Notes under the pieces: generated by a model
The model's database searches: none
Told to the model about the DNA's origin: nothing
Seen by the model: only the letters and a program-made list of their open reading frames with translations
DNA from: Trichobilharzia regenti
Taxonomy: Eukaryota > Platyhelminthes > Trematoda > Strigeidida > Schistosomatidae
Length of the DNA stretch: 64,000 nucleotides
Assembly: GCA_944472135.2 (NCBI GenBank)
Contig: OX235262.1
Span: 65,038,887 to 65,102,886 of the forward strand
Reading direction: 5' to 3'
Shown: in pieces, positions 1 to 15,300 of the stretch
Layout of the letters: each line of letters opens with the position of its first letter
Position numbering within the stretch: the stretch's first letter is position 1
Program-made: the position numbers and the translations under genes

Positions 1-376
1 CACCGATCCTCTTTGACTCAACACATATAGTGTTTTTCACTGTTAACTATACTATGACATCATTGTAACAGTGAATGACTCTGAAGGACTTAAACTTCAT
101 CAAATACAATTGACTGAGACTCAGAAAGTTAATTATTTGTGAATAAGATCCAAAAAGTCACATTGCTAAAGACCTTTCACAAAATTTCAATGTTTCTGGA
201 CCTATGAGTTAACCTGAATCGCAAGCCTAATTTCCTCTTACTTGTTGATCTCTAATGTTTATTCTTCCATCAATGAAATACTACAGTCTTAACATATTTT
301 AATTAAGAAGTTCAGTGATATGAGAAATCAAAACTACATCCAGCAAGTAAATAATTTCAGTTTAATCAAACTCATT

Positions 377-394
377 ATTATTATTATTATTACC
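377..394. repeat. (ATT)n run at a splice donor
   Basis: A run of six ATT units touches the 5' splice site of NPRL3 exon 7. On the gene strand the intron therefore begins GTAATAATAATAATAAT. Change in repeat number would alter the intron but leave the first six intron bases unchanged. Confidence 0.8.
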
Positions 395-628
395 TCAGCT
401 AAATTGACTTCTGGAAAGGATGTTGCAAATTGACCAATCAATTGTGGTGTAAACCATGCTTTAGAATGAGGTGCCAATACATACATATTATTGGCTACAA
501 TTGGATATACAATTAATGCATGACCACGATATATTAACCATAAGGCTAAATTTAAACAATGCGTTTGTGAATGAATTCTTTCAGCTATATTACACAGACT
601 AACTGTTGGTGATAATTCATTTATGAAG
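394..628 (-). CDS. NPRL3: NPRL3 exon 7
   Basis: The acceptor is CTTAAAATTTAG and the donor is GTAATA. One base completes Asp, then 78 codons follow. LNLALWLIYRGHALIVYPIV, NNMYVLAPHS and IGQFATSFPEVNL match the QLAAHLVYWGKAIIIYPL, NNVYMLSPNA and AEQFSHQFPSHDL blocks of human NPRL3. The donor lies inside a (TAA)n run (377-394). The rest of the protein must be encoded to the left of this window. Confidence 0.92.
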
Positions 629-3600
629 CTAAATTTTAAGGGAAATACAAAAAAACAACAACAACAATAAAATCGATAAATACAAGTATTATTTGAAGAA
701 AATTATAACAATAGTTAATAATACGAATAACTCTTTAACTATTCATCATTGACTACTTATTTATTGATTATTTTATTATCCCCTTGGGTTCCGAGTGGAA
801 CATAGATCTTGAACAACATATCTCCACTTTAATGGTTGGAGGCAATCGCAAGGAAGCCTAGGACCTAGGTTTCATGCTAGTCAGCAAGGCGTATCTGCAA
901 CCGAATTGAAGGAACTCATGTCCCTTCTGAGATTCGAACCCGCGTCACCCAATGATGCAGTCAGAGACGTTACCACTGAGCTATTCAAGCTCGCGACTGA
1001 CCTCCTGTAGTGGATATTTTGATTGGACACTAGTAACTAGTGTGATACGTCTTGTCTTTTCTTCGCTGCAGACTGAATTCTATCAGTCAGGTTTGTACTG
1101 TGGCTGCCATTCTAGGTAGCTCGTCATCACGGTGCACCATCTAATATCATCAAATCATGTGCACCATGATGGCGAGCTACCTAGAATGGTGACCACATTA
1201 CATACCTGACTGATAGAATTCAGTCTGCAGCGAAGAAAAGACAAGACATGTCACACTAGTTACTAGTGTCAAATCAAAACATCTCCACTTTCTTCTACTT
1301 CCTGCTGACATCTTCAGCTGGGCCCACGATTGCAAATAATCTCTCATCTCCCCATCCTCCTTGCACAATCTTCTCCATGTCACCCTCGGACGACCCACTC
1401 GTAGCAAATGGAATGCGAATTTCATTCTATCCGGGACTCGTCAACCAGATGTATCTTTATTCCCAGTGAATAAAAGTGTTCCCACCGAGGCTGGAACCCT
1501 GAACCCAAAAATTTCACACTTCAAAGCATTATCTACCACCAGGTCACAAGAGTCAATTTGTGCAACAGTTACCAGTTATCTTAAGATTATTTGCGTTGAC
1601 TGATTATGTTGCACAGAAATGTTCAGTGTCTACTGATATATCAGCCCCTGGTATCTTGTTATGGAAGCCTAGACGATGTCTAAACAGTAACGTGAAGTAA
1701 ATTTTAGTAGATAGTGATTAGAGATGGCGTCTTGAACTCCAGTGCATTTCAGTACAACCTAATGGATGCGAATGCAAATTAACCTAAAAACAAATACGAC
1801 GATTGTTGAAATAGCTATCCGAAATTACTAGTACAGAATACAAATAAACAAACAAATATAAGTCACATTCACCTGGAACCAGAATACCTCTAATCATGGA
1901 ATTTTCACAAAAGTAACCTTAGTACAACAAAGAAGTTACAACTACGCACGTCACTAGCAGCCTGAGTATTAGGTACACAATCGATATTAATCATACGAAA
2001 CCCCAAATCTTTTAAACGGTATGTCACAAAACGAAAACCTAACCAATCGTGAGAATTAATTATTAGCTTTTATGTGTGCATCCGTTGGTCCAAAAAAACC
2101 CCACCAAAAACGATGCTAATTGTAATTAGTGAAATAATATATTGCTCCTGTTTGCCAGTGGTGAGCAGTGACGCTATCAAGACATCCCGTCGGATAGTCT
2201 ATGAGTCAACAGAAAACTGAATAATAGGAAGTAAGAAGTACACACACACAAACAATCTCTACAACTTTTTCCAACAAAAGGCAAAGTGTCAGTTTGTAGG
2301 GATTTTACTGGTCTTAAGTTGTGACTAGTTGGTTTCACCAGGTCAGGCAGGGGTGAAGACTGGTACTCTCTTATAATACCGACTGGTGATGGTTGTAAAA
2401 CTCACCCATTAATAGAAGTTAGAATCCATAGGTCATTGGATTCAGTCCCAGCGATTGGATGATCGACGAGCTCATCTCGTAACCTGAAGAGTCTTAGGTT
2501 CAATCCCCGGTGGGGAAATGGGTAAGTAGCTCTAAAGAGTCTCAAACTAGGACAAAACAGCTGATCAAACTCGAAATCTCAAGAGTGTTGATTAGTTCAA
2601 CAGGATTTATCGGAATTCGGTGAACAGGTTTGCAGATAAGGGAATAAAAACCATGATAGATAAGAAAGGAATGAAGAATAAACTGAATATCTTGTTAGAA
2701 GATAACTAGTATTTCAGTGACTAGTATAAATAGTAAGCTAAAAGGTTGATAAACGAAAGTAAACAGTTCTGATCTATTCAGGTAAACTCACACCAAAAAA
2801 TTACCTTGTTACTCCCAGTGACTATTTACGGTGATATAGGGAGTATTCACAAAATCAATGTTTAAGTGATGATAAAATTGTATATTATACATTAACTTTA
2901 TGAGCAATCTGCATATCAGTAGTAAATAACATTGAAATGAAAACTACTTTTATAAAAGAAGATTAATTAATCTTAAATCAAATATCATTAATCCCTGAGA
3001 TGATTTTCTGATCCTTCATACACCTATTTCCCTTTGTGAATTTGAATAAAGTAAAAACGATGGTTTGTGCAGAATAATTTTATTTGATTAAGTAATCTTT
3101 GGCTTTGATTTCCTCCCCTTTTGATATCTCATGTAACTTTGCTTGTCTTTTGCTTCTGTGATGTGAGTTGAATTCATCACACTGTTACTCAGCTTATTGG
3201 TTACCCATCATCATCTTTATTCACCTGTCTTGTTTTGTTTATACTTGAACCTTCAAATGTATAAATTATATTATAAGTGAAATTTCTGAGCACTGCTTGT
3301 TGACTCTGGAGTCCCCAGTTAACTGACCTCATGTCACTTTTGCAAGTACGTTAAAATTGCTCTATACATAAACTTAATTAATTTATATAGGCTTAAGTAG
3401 CTGATGAGAAAGTAGACGAAATATAAACTACGCTATTATATTGTTCTGCACAAACCGTTGTCTTTTGTGCCTTGTTCAGATTTTCTGATATTGAAATCAT
3501 ACACGTGATCTACTACTTAGTTCAATTAAGTGCATTAAAAAACGATCTTCTTTATCGGATTTAAGCAGGTTAAAACTTGAGGAAAGAATTAAAATTTACA

Positions 3601-6296
3601 AAAAACAAACAGTCTTCACTAAAACAAAGATAAATGAATAACTCTTAGTGAAATTGAACAAGGCACTAATAACAAATGGAGTGGATTGGGCCTATGCTGG
3701 ATACCTTCCTTGCATAACTTTGCTAGCCGGTAGATATAAGATAGACGAGTATCTCTGGGCCTCAGTTCATCAGGCGATCTTTAAGGACTTGTGACGCACT
3801 TTCCAGCTGAATTATTTTAGATGATTGTGATAGTTATCATTTCAAAATTTAAGAGAATTTTGTAAAACCGAGTTTATCTTAACAGTGTAGTCCAGATTAT
3901 TCATTAGTACAACATTCAGTCGTGTTATCGCTGTTTGATGAATGCTTCAAGGACGATTCAGCGTTTCCTGGTGTTCTTCCGATAGCAACCTCGATTATGC
4001 AGTTGGTGATATAAGATATTGATTATGAATGTCAATTAATTCACAGTTTTCAACTCTAATCTACCTGCTCCCTGAGTTGTCCCTGCTTTGTTGAAACACA
4101 AGCTTAACTTATAAATAAGCAGAAAAGTAGATCTATACAGAATTCCTTTCTTCTAAATAAATGGGTGTATACAGTAACATAACAGCTAATTTATATTATA
4201 AAAGTAAAACCTAAGTGTTCCTTTTTTTTAAAACAATATTTACTTTGACTTCAAAGTGGAAAATAATTTCACCTCAAATTGTGTATGTGTGTGTGTGTAT
4301 GTGAGTGAGAGAATTTCTGAGACACGCAATGAAAAGAACAAAATCAGTAAAAGGCATTCAAGAGTTTGAAAAGAAAGCAACTTTTCTCAAAACATTAAAA
4401 TTAGTATTATGAAGATGCCAAATTGTAAGTAATCGTCAACTTTTATTACATCAGACCCAAGATATTTCATCCGAAGATAGACAGACATAAGCGAAGTATG
4501 AAGTCATTTACTCGTTTATAGTGACTTGTTTGGTGGTGGCTAGTTGTAGAATCTACGATGTAAACACTTCGTACTATTCAGGACTCATCAGCAGGGTGTA
4601 CTACCTCATCAGTGAATGATAGTGTTTCCACCCCCAGGTACCCATCGTTTCAAACGCTTAAGCGTTGAGTTTAAGTTTAAAATTGACACATATTCTCTGA
4701 ATGTAAATGGTTTAACAATCGTATATGAAACAAATGATGTAGGAAACCTCTCAAAAATATAAAATAATTACCAAAGTTATTTTCAGGTTTGCTGATAAAC
4801 CAATTTTAGTTATAGAACCACTGAAAATCATGGAGTACTGAAGCGTTTGCCTCTTTCTAGTTTTGGAACCTTCAACAGTATCCATCTAGAACTCCCCACC
4901 AGGAATCGAACGTAGAACCTTCAGATTACAAGACGGGCTCATCGACTATTCAGTCAATGAGGTACAATCCAATGACACCTTGAATTCTAACTGTTATCGA
5001 TTCGTGATATATAATGCCGTAAGCAGCCAGTGTTATCGGCGGTTATTTGTCTTCACACCGAATATCGTAGACCGCAGTGTTCACGAGTTCTTACTGAAAC
5101 TACAGGCAACTTCATTCTTGTAGTCAGTTCCTAGTGAGCACTCGATTAATTTTCAAATGTTGGTTTGCAGGGATTTAATTGATTTCAAGCTTGATCATGA
5201 TGTAATGAGTCGATCAGACCAGTCAGAAGGTGCTTAACGCATATTTCACCATTAAACATCCCTGTGCATAATATGAGTTTATGAAGTAAGACAGCAAGAT
5301 ATCTTAAAATATACATAGTTTATTTTTAGAATTAATCTTCAGTGACATTTACTGTAGAACTGAATCGTATGAGCCAGTGAAAACTCATCTAGTCTTTTGA
5401 AATATCCACACCGATAGACTATATAAGTAACATAGTTAAAAATTAATTTCTATTCAAGTAGGTAGTTACCTGGGGTTCCAGTGGGACGTCGTGACAAGTA
5501 GGGTGTAGCAGGTCGGGTGCGAGGACAAATACTCGCCGAATACATTGGCTAGTGGTTGCGCTATATCGTGAATTGGCAGAAGTTGGAATTCATGGGCCAT
5601 TGGATGGGGTCGCAGTGTCTTAATGGTCTATGAGCTCGCTGGCCTTGTAACCAGAAAGTCCTGGATTCGGACCCTTGCGGTGGCTGTGTACTGAAGAGTC
5701 CCAAACTAGGACGATGAAAACAGCTGTTCAGTACTCCCAGGTTTCCCAATGGTTCTCTAACCGGTGTCAGCACATGATGAAATCCTGTAACCAATCAACC
5801 AAATCCCTACAAAACCAATACTTGAATAATCCCAATATGCTGAGGAAATGATTCTTAAAAGGTGTGGCAAGTCTAACTAGTGCACTACTGCTACTACTTC
5901 TACTGCAACAGGTCTTCCTTATTATCTTCCCTAGTCATCATCATTAATCAATGCACAATAGCCAGTTATTTCTAGACCGTTTAACCATTAATCCTAAGTA
6001 GATTTATACACCTAATTATAATATAAAAAGGTTAGTGAACGTGATATACATATTTTCAGATAATTAAGTGTTTTGCGAATCTTTTTCTTCTTCACCCCCC
6101 CCCTCTCTTTCACTACCTCATTTATTTCAAAGGCGTCGAATGTATTAACCAATTCAAGATTAGGGCTCCATTACTGACTACTGTCTTATAGGAACAGAAT
6201 ACATCAATACGATTGACAAAGGTAACAATAACAAAAAAAGCTAACTTTATCCAGAAGAAGGAAAAAAAAAGACTTAATACGCCTTCATCGCTAAAG

Positions 6297-6338
<42 letters not shown>

Positions 6339-9300
6339 CAAATGGCTCAAAACTTTAATATTGTTCATTCTATTCCCTTTGTAGCAGAAATTAGCTTGCG
6401 TGTTGATAGACGGATAAATAGATACATAGCTTATGAGAATATTGTAAAAGGGAAGATGAAAAAAGACTCTCCACATCAAGGCAAAAAAAAGCTTCATCAG
6501 TTAATCAAGTGTAACCACCCTATTTCATATAAGAAAGTAAAAACACAAAATTGTGGCAAGAAGGGATTGACAGATAAATGTAAGCACAAAAAAAGAAAGA
6601 AAACAAACGAACACACAAACAAAGAGACACAAAGATGGACGAACAAGTGAACACATCCACTCGTGAATGTATATAAAGGCATTCAGATTAGGCTGTGAAT
6701 AAATGACTTTTCTTTTCAGCAGATAGTGGAAACTTCTTGAATAGTCGCATTAACATTCTTAAACATGTATAACTATTATGACAATATTACTGTCAATATC
6801 ACTGGTACACAACACAATGCCTGTTTACAATACTATCTACCAAATTTATTTGTTGCAATATTTGGATTTATTACACTTATATTTGGTAGTATAGGTAGTC
6901 TGTTAACCTGGATTTATTTATTCATGTTTCGTAAATCCTCTAAAACAGTATGTATTAGTGCAACTAAAACTACAGCCACTAGAACTGGTGGTACAACAAG
7001 AACTGCTACAATCAAAACGGTTACAACAAGAACAAATGGACCAAGTGATAATACAAGTGGTTCAAATGCTGGTGGTAGTGATATTCAACCGAAACAAGGA
7101 AATCTACGTGCATCAACACAATTGCTGATGGCTAGTTTAGCATTTGTTGATTTTGTCGGTCAAAATACCAGTTGTCTACGTTATACAATTTTAGCTTTGA
7201 GACAATATGATTTAAGATTATTTTATACAGATATATTTTGTCGATTGCAATTATTCGCTGAATATTGTTGTCAAGATGCATCAGCTTGGTATATGTGTAT
7301 ATTGACTGGGGAAAGATTTTGGTTAATGGCTAGACCAACATCAGCTTATAGTATGAATAAACGAGAGATAAAACCACCAGCATTCACATTGATGATAGTC
7401 ACTTTAACTATAATTGGTAAAAATGCAGTCCTATTGGCTAGTAGTCAAGATGTATGCAGTGAAGGTTATACAGATAAAACATTTTTTCTTATTGATTTAG
7501 TCTATAAATGTATTATACCATTTTTAATACTTGTAACTACAAGTACTGGTAATCTAATTATAATGCAACGTCAATTGATAAAAATGCACGCTGATCATAT
7601 GTCAATAGGCAAAGGCTTATCCATCGTAACAATGAGTCGTAAAAATAAAGCAAAATTACCACCGACAGCAGCTGCAATGTGGGAGGTAGTATTCGCCTGT
7701 CGTATGATGGTTGTATCAAGTATTGTATTCATTATTGGTGCACTGCCTGTGAATTTATTTAAATTAGCAAATTCTAATTTTAAAAATGTACTCACTGCAC
7801 GTGATATTTGTTCAGTTACAGATATTGTTTATAATACAATTAATATATTATTTTGGACATGTGTTGGTCTACGATTTTATTTATACATGTTCAGTTCACC
7901 AAGAGTACGTCATGATATGTTCCTAATCGGTCGTATGATATTAGTTAGGATTAATATTTTAGAACCTTTAAGAAGAATGTCAACCGGATCAAAAGCCACT
8001 CAGAGTAGATCAGTCAATAATGATGCGAATCGCAGTCAAGGTCCAAATAAAAATTGATGTGTGTAACAAGTAAAAACCAAAAGTAAAAAATCATCAAAAT
8101 ACGAACTAACTATTTAAATATTTACATAAAATAAAAAAATGTATCAAGAGTCATGATCGAATTCAATTTTAACGGTTACATGAAATATGTTGAATGTTCA
8201 ATAGTTGATTTGTTATTTTCAAATGCATAAAATGCTTTACTTCTGTATGCACTTTAACAAACTTTAAAAACTTCAGTAATAATTAAACTGCAACAAGACA
8301 TATGGGATTAAAAATGACGAATTAAACTGCATATCACTTTCTGATTTTATCATTCTTATTCATCTACATTGTTAGTATACTGTCATCATTATAATGTATT
8401 ATATTTGAGTAATTTGTATTGAAGACTGAAAGTTTATTCTTTTGATTTTCGTGTATATTCAGTATTTCTTTTTGAAGATTGAGTATGCGTCATATACCGA
8501 TGAGCAATGACAAATAATTGAGACTCTCTGGAAACGTTAGTAACGCACATACACAAGCATACATTCCCTTTTAAATTCTACGATTATACTATGGAGAATA
8601 GTTTAAGGTAAATAGATGTACTTGACTACAGTATATATATTATTATTATTATTATTGTATCCTTTAGTTCCTAGAGGAACATAGGGCTTCAGCTGCGCAC
8701 CTCCATTGACTTCGGTTTTCTGACAACTTTTTCACCCTGCTCCAGGTCTGTCCACATGCTTTCATCTCCTCCTCGCATGACCTCCTCCAAGTCACCCTTG
8801 GACGACCAACTCGCCGCCTCCCTTTCGGGTTCCACTCGAGGAATGGCTTGTCTAGTGATGTCACTTGATGGTTTCCTCAGAGTATGGCCGGCCAATCCAT
8901 CTCCACTTCTTCCTGCCTATTTGTTTTACAACCGGTTCCTGGTTAGTTCGCTCACTGCCAGAGATCCCTGTTGCTGATCTTTTCTGGCCAGCCATCTGAT
9001 CTTGAGTATTGAGCGGAGACAGTTGTTAATGAAGGTTTGAAGTTTGTTTGAGATGCTCTTTATGACTCGCCAAGTCTCTGATCCGTATAGTAGCACTGAC
9101 TTCACATTGGAGTTGAAAATCCGGATCTCATTTTTGATGCTGATTACTGTTGACCTCCACACAGATTTGAGAGTAATGAAAGCTTGTCTTGCTTTTCCGA
9201 TTCTGGCTTTGATGTCCTCGTCAGTTCCGCCTGTAGTTGAGACGATGCTTCCCAGGTAGGTGAAGGAGGTTGTTTCTTTCAGGTTCTTCCCATTTATGCT

Positions 9301-9351
9301 TATTGTGGTATGTTGTTGTTGTTGATGTTGGCTAGGAATCTTCATCATCTC

Positions 9352-9392
<41 letters not shown>

Positions 9393-12300
9393 CAAAGTTA
9401 ACGGTAACATTTGGGACTAATTAAGTTCACATAAAGATAATGGTAAGTAATTTTAAGATTCCGTTATCCTAAAATGAAGATCATAGCGAGTGTCACAGAG
9501 ATAAATCATTCTCTGTAAAAGTGAGGAATTTCGCCAAAAACAATAAGAATTATTCTGCGACGATTTGATTTAGAAGACAGGAAGACTGAGAGAAGAAATA
9601 TTTACTTTTCAATTAGATCCTTATCTCTAGCTCTACTCTAATATATGTGGCATTTTTATTACAATACATAACAGTTTACCAATCAAGTGGCACTGATATG
9701 TTTGTTAACAATAATTAGTCAGTGTCAAACTGTCAATGGGTGATAATTAACGAAGAAAATCAATACACATGTAAAAGGTAGAAATGGTTAGAATAAATTA
9801 ATTTTACAAGGATAACACATAATTAAAGCTGAAGTAGTCAGAAAAATAAAATTATTTAGAAAATTATAAATTTTCTTATAATTTTAAAGGTTTTGGGGAG
9901 GAGGCGAAGTAGTCTGGTTTATACATTCATGTAACGATGGCCAAGGTAAGGAAAATGGCTGTACAAATTTCTTCTGAACACAAAGGTCTGGCTTCTTCAG
10001 GTGGATTCCTATTGCTTCAGCTGTATGTAGAAGACGAACTCGTAGAGCAAAATTAAGATTAGTAGGAATGCGATAAATAATTTTAAATGCAGTATTAACG
10101 TCAACCTTGTGCTCACTATCTACAAGGTATGCTAAAATAGAGCTACGAATATATCTTGTTTGTCCCTTGCTTAACCATGTTGGATGATGTTCGGAAATAC
10201 GACGATGAACTTGCCTAATTGTACGCCTGATGTAACTGGCTCCGCAGCTGCAGTCAAACTGGTTGATACACGTAGAGGAGGCGAATTTAGGTAATTTATC
10301 TTTATTTCTCGAACGTAGAAGCGGGAGAAAAGATAACGTACCTCTGCTGCATAATAAGCTCTTTTAACTGCATTCTTCAGGCGCTGTGTTATTTCGCTGA
10401 TTTGAAATTTGACGATTTGATTTGTTTCAAATTTATTCACGGGAGTGAAGAAAAATACTCTTTGATAAAACACTGACTGATAGTTGAATTAAAAATTCAC
10501 GAACTGGTAGGACCTGCGACTCATGGACCATTGAATCAAGTCCCAGTGGCTGAATGGTTTACGAGCTTTCCATGTAACCCAAAGGTCATGGTTTCAGGTG
10601 AGTGTGTACTGGTGAAGAGTCCAAAACTAGGACGAAACAACTGTCCAATACTCCCTGATTTTCAAAGATTCTCTAACTGATATCAGTATGTGATCAGAAT
10701 TAAAACAATAAGATGCAATTTGTCTGACATGTGTGATACACTTATACAACCTGCCCCGAACATCCTGTCGAACTTCTCATCATACACGTAGACGTCATCC
10801 ATATTTATATAAAATTTAACAGGATATGAAATTTTAAAATTGCAGTAATATAGGTCAAAGTATTACTTTAGGTATGAGAATCAGATAAGAGGTAAGAGAT
10901 GAAAACAAAGGGAAATACGGTAATGCAAATAAGCCTTAATTTTATAAATGAATTACCAAGGTAGGTTCAAAATAATAACGAGTGATTTTTGCAAATATAT
11001 AGTAGCTTTAAGCATTTTTTATGGTGGGGGCTTCAACATATTTAAGTGTATGACTCTAATCAGTTTTTATGTGCATTTATAAGTTGTATTAAAATTTACT
11101 TTATGACTTGTCGCAGTGATGTGCCATATGCAAGTGAGTTAGACGGCTTCATCGGAAACACAATATTAAGCGAAGAGAGTTTTTTCAAAGGATTTATTAT
11201 TAAGCTAGATGATTTTACTTGATTATGCAATCAATTGAGAATGTGCTATGTGGCGTTAAACTTCAGGGATCGATGGGTCCTCTTTATTTATGTAACCGAA
11301 CAAAATAGGATGTTATACTGGCGTTCGAATGTTGTAGGAGTTTACATGACGACAGAAATTTCGTTTTCTGTATAAAAATAAACTTGACTGCGTAGTAAGT
11401 TCTACAGAGTACTTTACTGAATTTTTGTTGAGTAGTTACACTTTGGTAGTCACCCTTGAGCAGTAAAGTTATATAAATACCTCTCTTGACGCTTGATTGA
11501 ACCGATAGAACCTTGTATTTGACATTTCAGTAGCGTCTGATGAATTCCAAAGGATAGTTGTTACGTAATTAAGTTTTTGAGAGGTTCTGAATTCTTTTCA
11601 GTAATGTCCGTAATACATACGTATTGAATACACCTGAACTAACATTTAACTAATGCTTTTACATACTGAAGTGGATAGAAACTACAGTAACTTTGATACC
11701 ATTTTGTCCATGTATGCATCCTGTAGGCAGATAACCTTATTAATCCATAATGTCGGCGGGTTATGAGCACAAACGGTAAATGGTCATCATTTTCTTCTAC
11801 ATATCTTAACGACGTATTATTCTGTGCTACATTCATCCAATCGGGGATTCCTGTAGCAACAAACCAACCAAGAGCCAACTGCTCAACAAATATGTAAGAA
11901 AAAATGGAGATGAATCGGGCATACACGTTGAGGAGACCGTCGAATAACATCGCGCTCAATGCAGGTCATGGCTTAAGTAGAATCCTAATGGGAAGCGATG
12001 AATGGGTCTTCGGTACGAGGATGAGGAGATTGTGTGGGAAAGAGATGAGAGATTATGGGTAATCGTGGACCCAACTGGAGAGGACAGTATCAGATAGAAA
12101 AAAGTGGAGAGGTGTCGTTGAAGCCCTGTCCCTCTCCAAACCCAAGGAAATAATAATAATAAATATGTACTTCAGCTAACATTGGGCCTAAAGGAATTCC
12201 TATGGCAGGAATGACCACCTTCATATGTAAATCCTTTAAGTTTGTTACATTCTTTTGCATTCCATAGGGGTTCAAGCTTTAAAGTTTCAGTGGCATTATT

Positions 12301-15300
12301 GTTTTTTAAGGGATGGGGTTGCAAGCCTCACGTTCAACTTTCCTTCTTTACCTGGCTTACTATCGGTTAGGCGAGGTTTAGGAGTGAATCGGCCGGTAAT
12401 CGAACCTAGAAGACATGCGTCGTTGGCAAGTATTCTACCAATACGCCAGCAACGGACTAGTTCCTTCAAATAAGTTGAGGAAATTAGCAATAAGAAATTG
12501 TTGTTTGAAGGCAGAGAAAGTGATAGGAAACTTATTTTATGTGTACCATCAGAATTATCGTTATTGTACTAAAATAGATAATAGAGGCTTAAAGACAATT
12601 CCTAATTAATAGCATTTCGATAAATATTCACTAATATTAATAGGGCAGTGAGTGTTTAAAAGGGCTTAGTTGAACAGCTAGTAAATAAGTGACAGCGTCA
12701 ACGATCATAAGAACCGTATGCTGAATAGGTGAAATAAGTTAATTCCCACAAATTTACATCTTATATGGACACTCCTTCGTCTATAAAATAAATTATTTCT
12801 AATGAACCACAGAAAATGTTCCTCATTAACACAAGATAGGTGATGAAAACGACAGAAAAATAAAGCTTCTGTTATTCATGCCTTTCTATTGTTCAAAATC
12901 ACTGTTGAATTCCAACTAAAGCAGCTCCAACGGTCAGCGAGCTTGACCTGCTAACCTGAAAGTCCTGGGATAAATCTCTGATGGGGTCTCGAGAGAGCAC
13001 TGTTGCTGGTTCGTCCTGAAATCTACATTGAAATTACTTAACGAAAATATTCTGCCGAGAAAATTGTGACGCGCACACTACTGATACAGTAGACTCACAA
13101 CTACGCTACTGATCGACAATTATGGTTAATAAAAGACTGGATTAAAAGAGCACAAGTTGAATAACTCCATGATTTACAATAATCTAATTATTGTTGCATA
13201 ATTAACAATATGGAACAAAGTTTCACTGAAGAAGAAGAAGAAGGCGTGATACTGTCTAATTCGACTAAGCACTCCAACACAGAACCAGTTGTTTGAACCT
13301 TTTTTTGATTTTTTTTTATTACGGCTTGACTCCACACCGTATTTTTGGTACAAGTATGGAATTTTCAGCGTGGATATCGGTAGCCCAAAATTCGCAGGCC
13401 AACCATAGATATCAGGTGTGCGTCAGCGTGGGCTCGAACCTCGGACCATGTCCATGGTCGACGAGAGTCCTAACCACTGTGCCACCGACGCACCTTATTA
13501 CTTATAACTCAGTAAGCGAACATCGAATCACCGAATGGATCAGCTACCTATAGCTGCATAAAACTAAGCAGTTACCATATGTTATTATAAAATCGATTAC
13601 TTAAATAATTACAGAACAAACATAAAACCTACTCGTTTAGCGTAGGATTAATATCAGTTGGTAGAAAATCTTTGAGTAGAACATCTTTACGCAGTAATAA
13701 TATTAAAGCATGATACGGTCGTATTTTATCCATTGCTCGCCAAACAGCCATTGGTCGAACAGCGATCATAAACTTGGATATTTTATCACTATTATTTAAA
13801 CAGTAAGCTTTGTGTGGAAGACAAAAACAGACTGGATATATCTTGTTAATCTGAAATGAAAAACATAAAAGAGAATGTATTAAGCGAATGCACAAATCAA
13901 CCTCGTAACCGTTATACTTGTGGTGAGAGCTGGTTGCTAGCCAAAATTGTAGACATCAATTTACGTCAATGTTCACGTTCCGAATCAGAGTTATGAAAAA
14001 AACAATAACAAAGCTTAACATCTTGAGGAAGCCACCAGCTAATCACAGCGGAGTTAACGTGTGGAAATATGATTTGCAGATATATGGCTTGATTTTCTGA
14101 GAAACGGCCACAAAGAGATGACAGAATAACCTTCAGCAAGAAAACAACCAATCAGAAGGCGTTGCTTCTATGCTAACAATAATATACATAAAGAATTATG
14201 CATACCTATTGATTTTCTCAGTAAACAATCTGTTGCCTAGCCCTTGTCTCTTGAGTTACTTACTGACTAAATTTATACCCAGTCTAGACATATGAATCTT
14301 TATAGTCCAAAGTAATAAAGAAATTGAAGCTTAGAGGCATTATATCGCCAAGTTTGAAATTACAGACCACTGCCATTCCAACCAACCGACTGAATAATAG
14401 CCTTCTTACTTCAAGACTTGGATATTTAGGGATTTGATCCTGTATGAATTCATAGACCAAACTGTTGATAAGTCACACGACATAACGAAACAACTACCCC
14501 ATTACTTCATGGTTTAACTACTTCTCTAGACATTATCGGTTAGTGACGAATTCTAACTTAAAACTAAACGTCGAGAAAAGCGAGTTTACCGAACATCACC
14601 TCCCTCAGCCCGATCGCAAAGTCCCATGGATTCTGATCAACACATATACATAACTAGACAACTAAAGTTATTATTGTCGTGTGTCTAACTCGATAATTTA
14701 TGTGCACTTAATAGCACATTAATGAATATACACTTTGAGCAGACGTCTAGAAGGACGATGAAAGCTTCACAATGAAATCCACCAGTTCAGAGAACACGAC
14801 CAAACACATAATTCATGAATAATTCCCATTCGAACATTAGTAGACAGAAGACAAGTAGTTCAGCGAAGAGTCTCTTTTCGGCGAATTCATTTTCATAGCT
14901 GTACAATCGCAAATATATATGGTTATTTTGTGTGTGTATACATTAAATTTGTCAAACGAAAATACAATTAGTAGGTTCAGATGAATTGGATGTTGATAAG
15001 AGGATAGCAACAAAAGTGATGAGTTGTCATAAATGATTGTTAAATAAGAGTTACGTAATGGCATGAATAGTTTGATGAATGAGTTGTGCTCAAAGGGTGT
15101 ACATGGAAACAAAATAATATACAGAATTACACAAGGGTTTTAAGTTAGAAAAATAAGCATACAAACAGAAGTAAGGTCAAATCAAACAAACAAAGAAAAG
15201 TTAGGTCAAATCAAAGGAGTAGTTACCATGCGAGTAGAAGTGGTTGGATAATTTTCTTTTGTATGCATAGTTCTGGTTCCTCCAACTGGATGGCTAGGGC

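Noticed and set aside
6213..6650. 145-codon open frame upstream of the receptor
   Set aside because: It runs through the (TA)n microsatellite as an Ile-Tyr run and then a Lys-rich low-complexity tail. There is no family resemblance or splice context.
11639..11959. 106-codon minus-strand frame considered as an extra NPRL3 exon
   Set aside because: Exons 6 and 7 join in frame and match consecutive NPRL3 blocks without it, and its residues resemble nothing in NPRL3.
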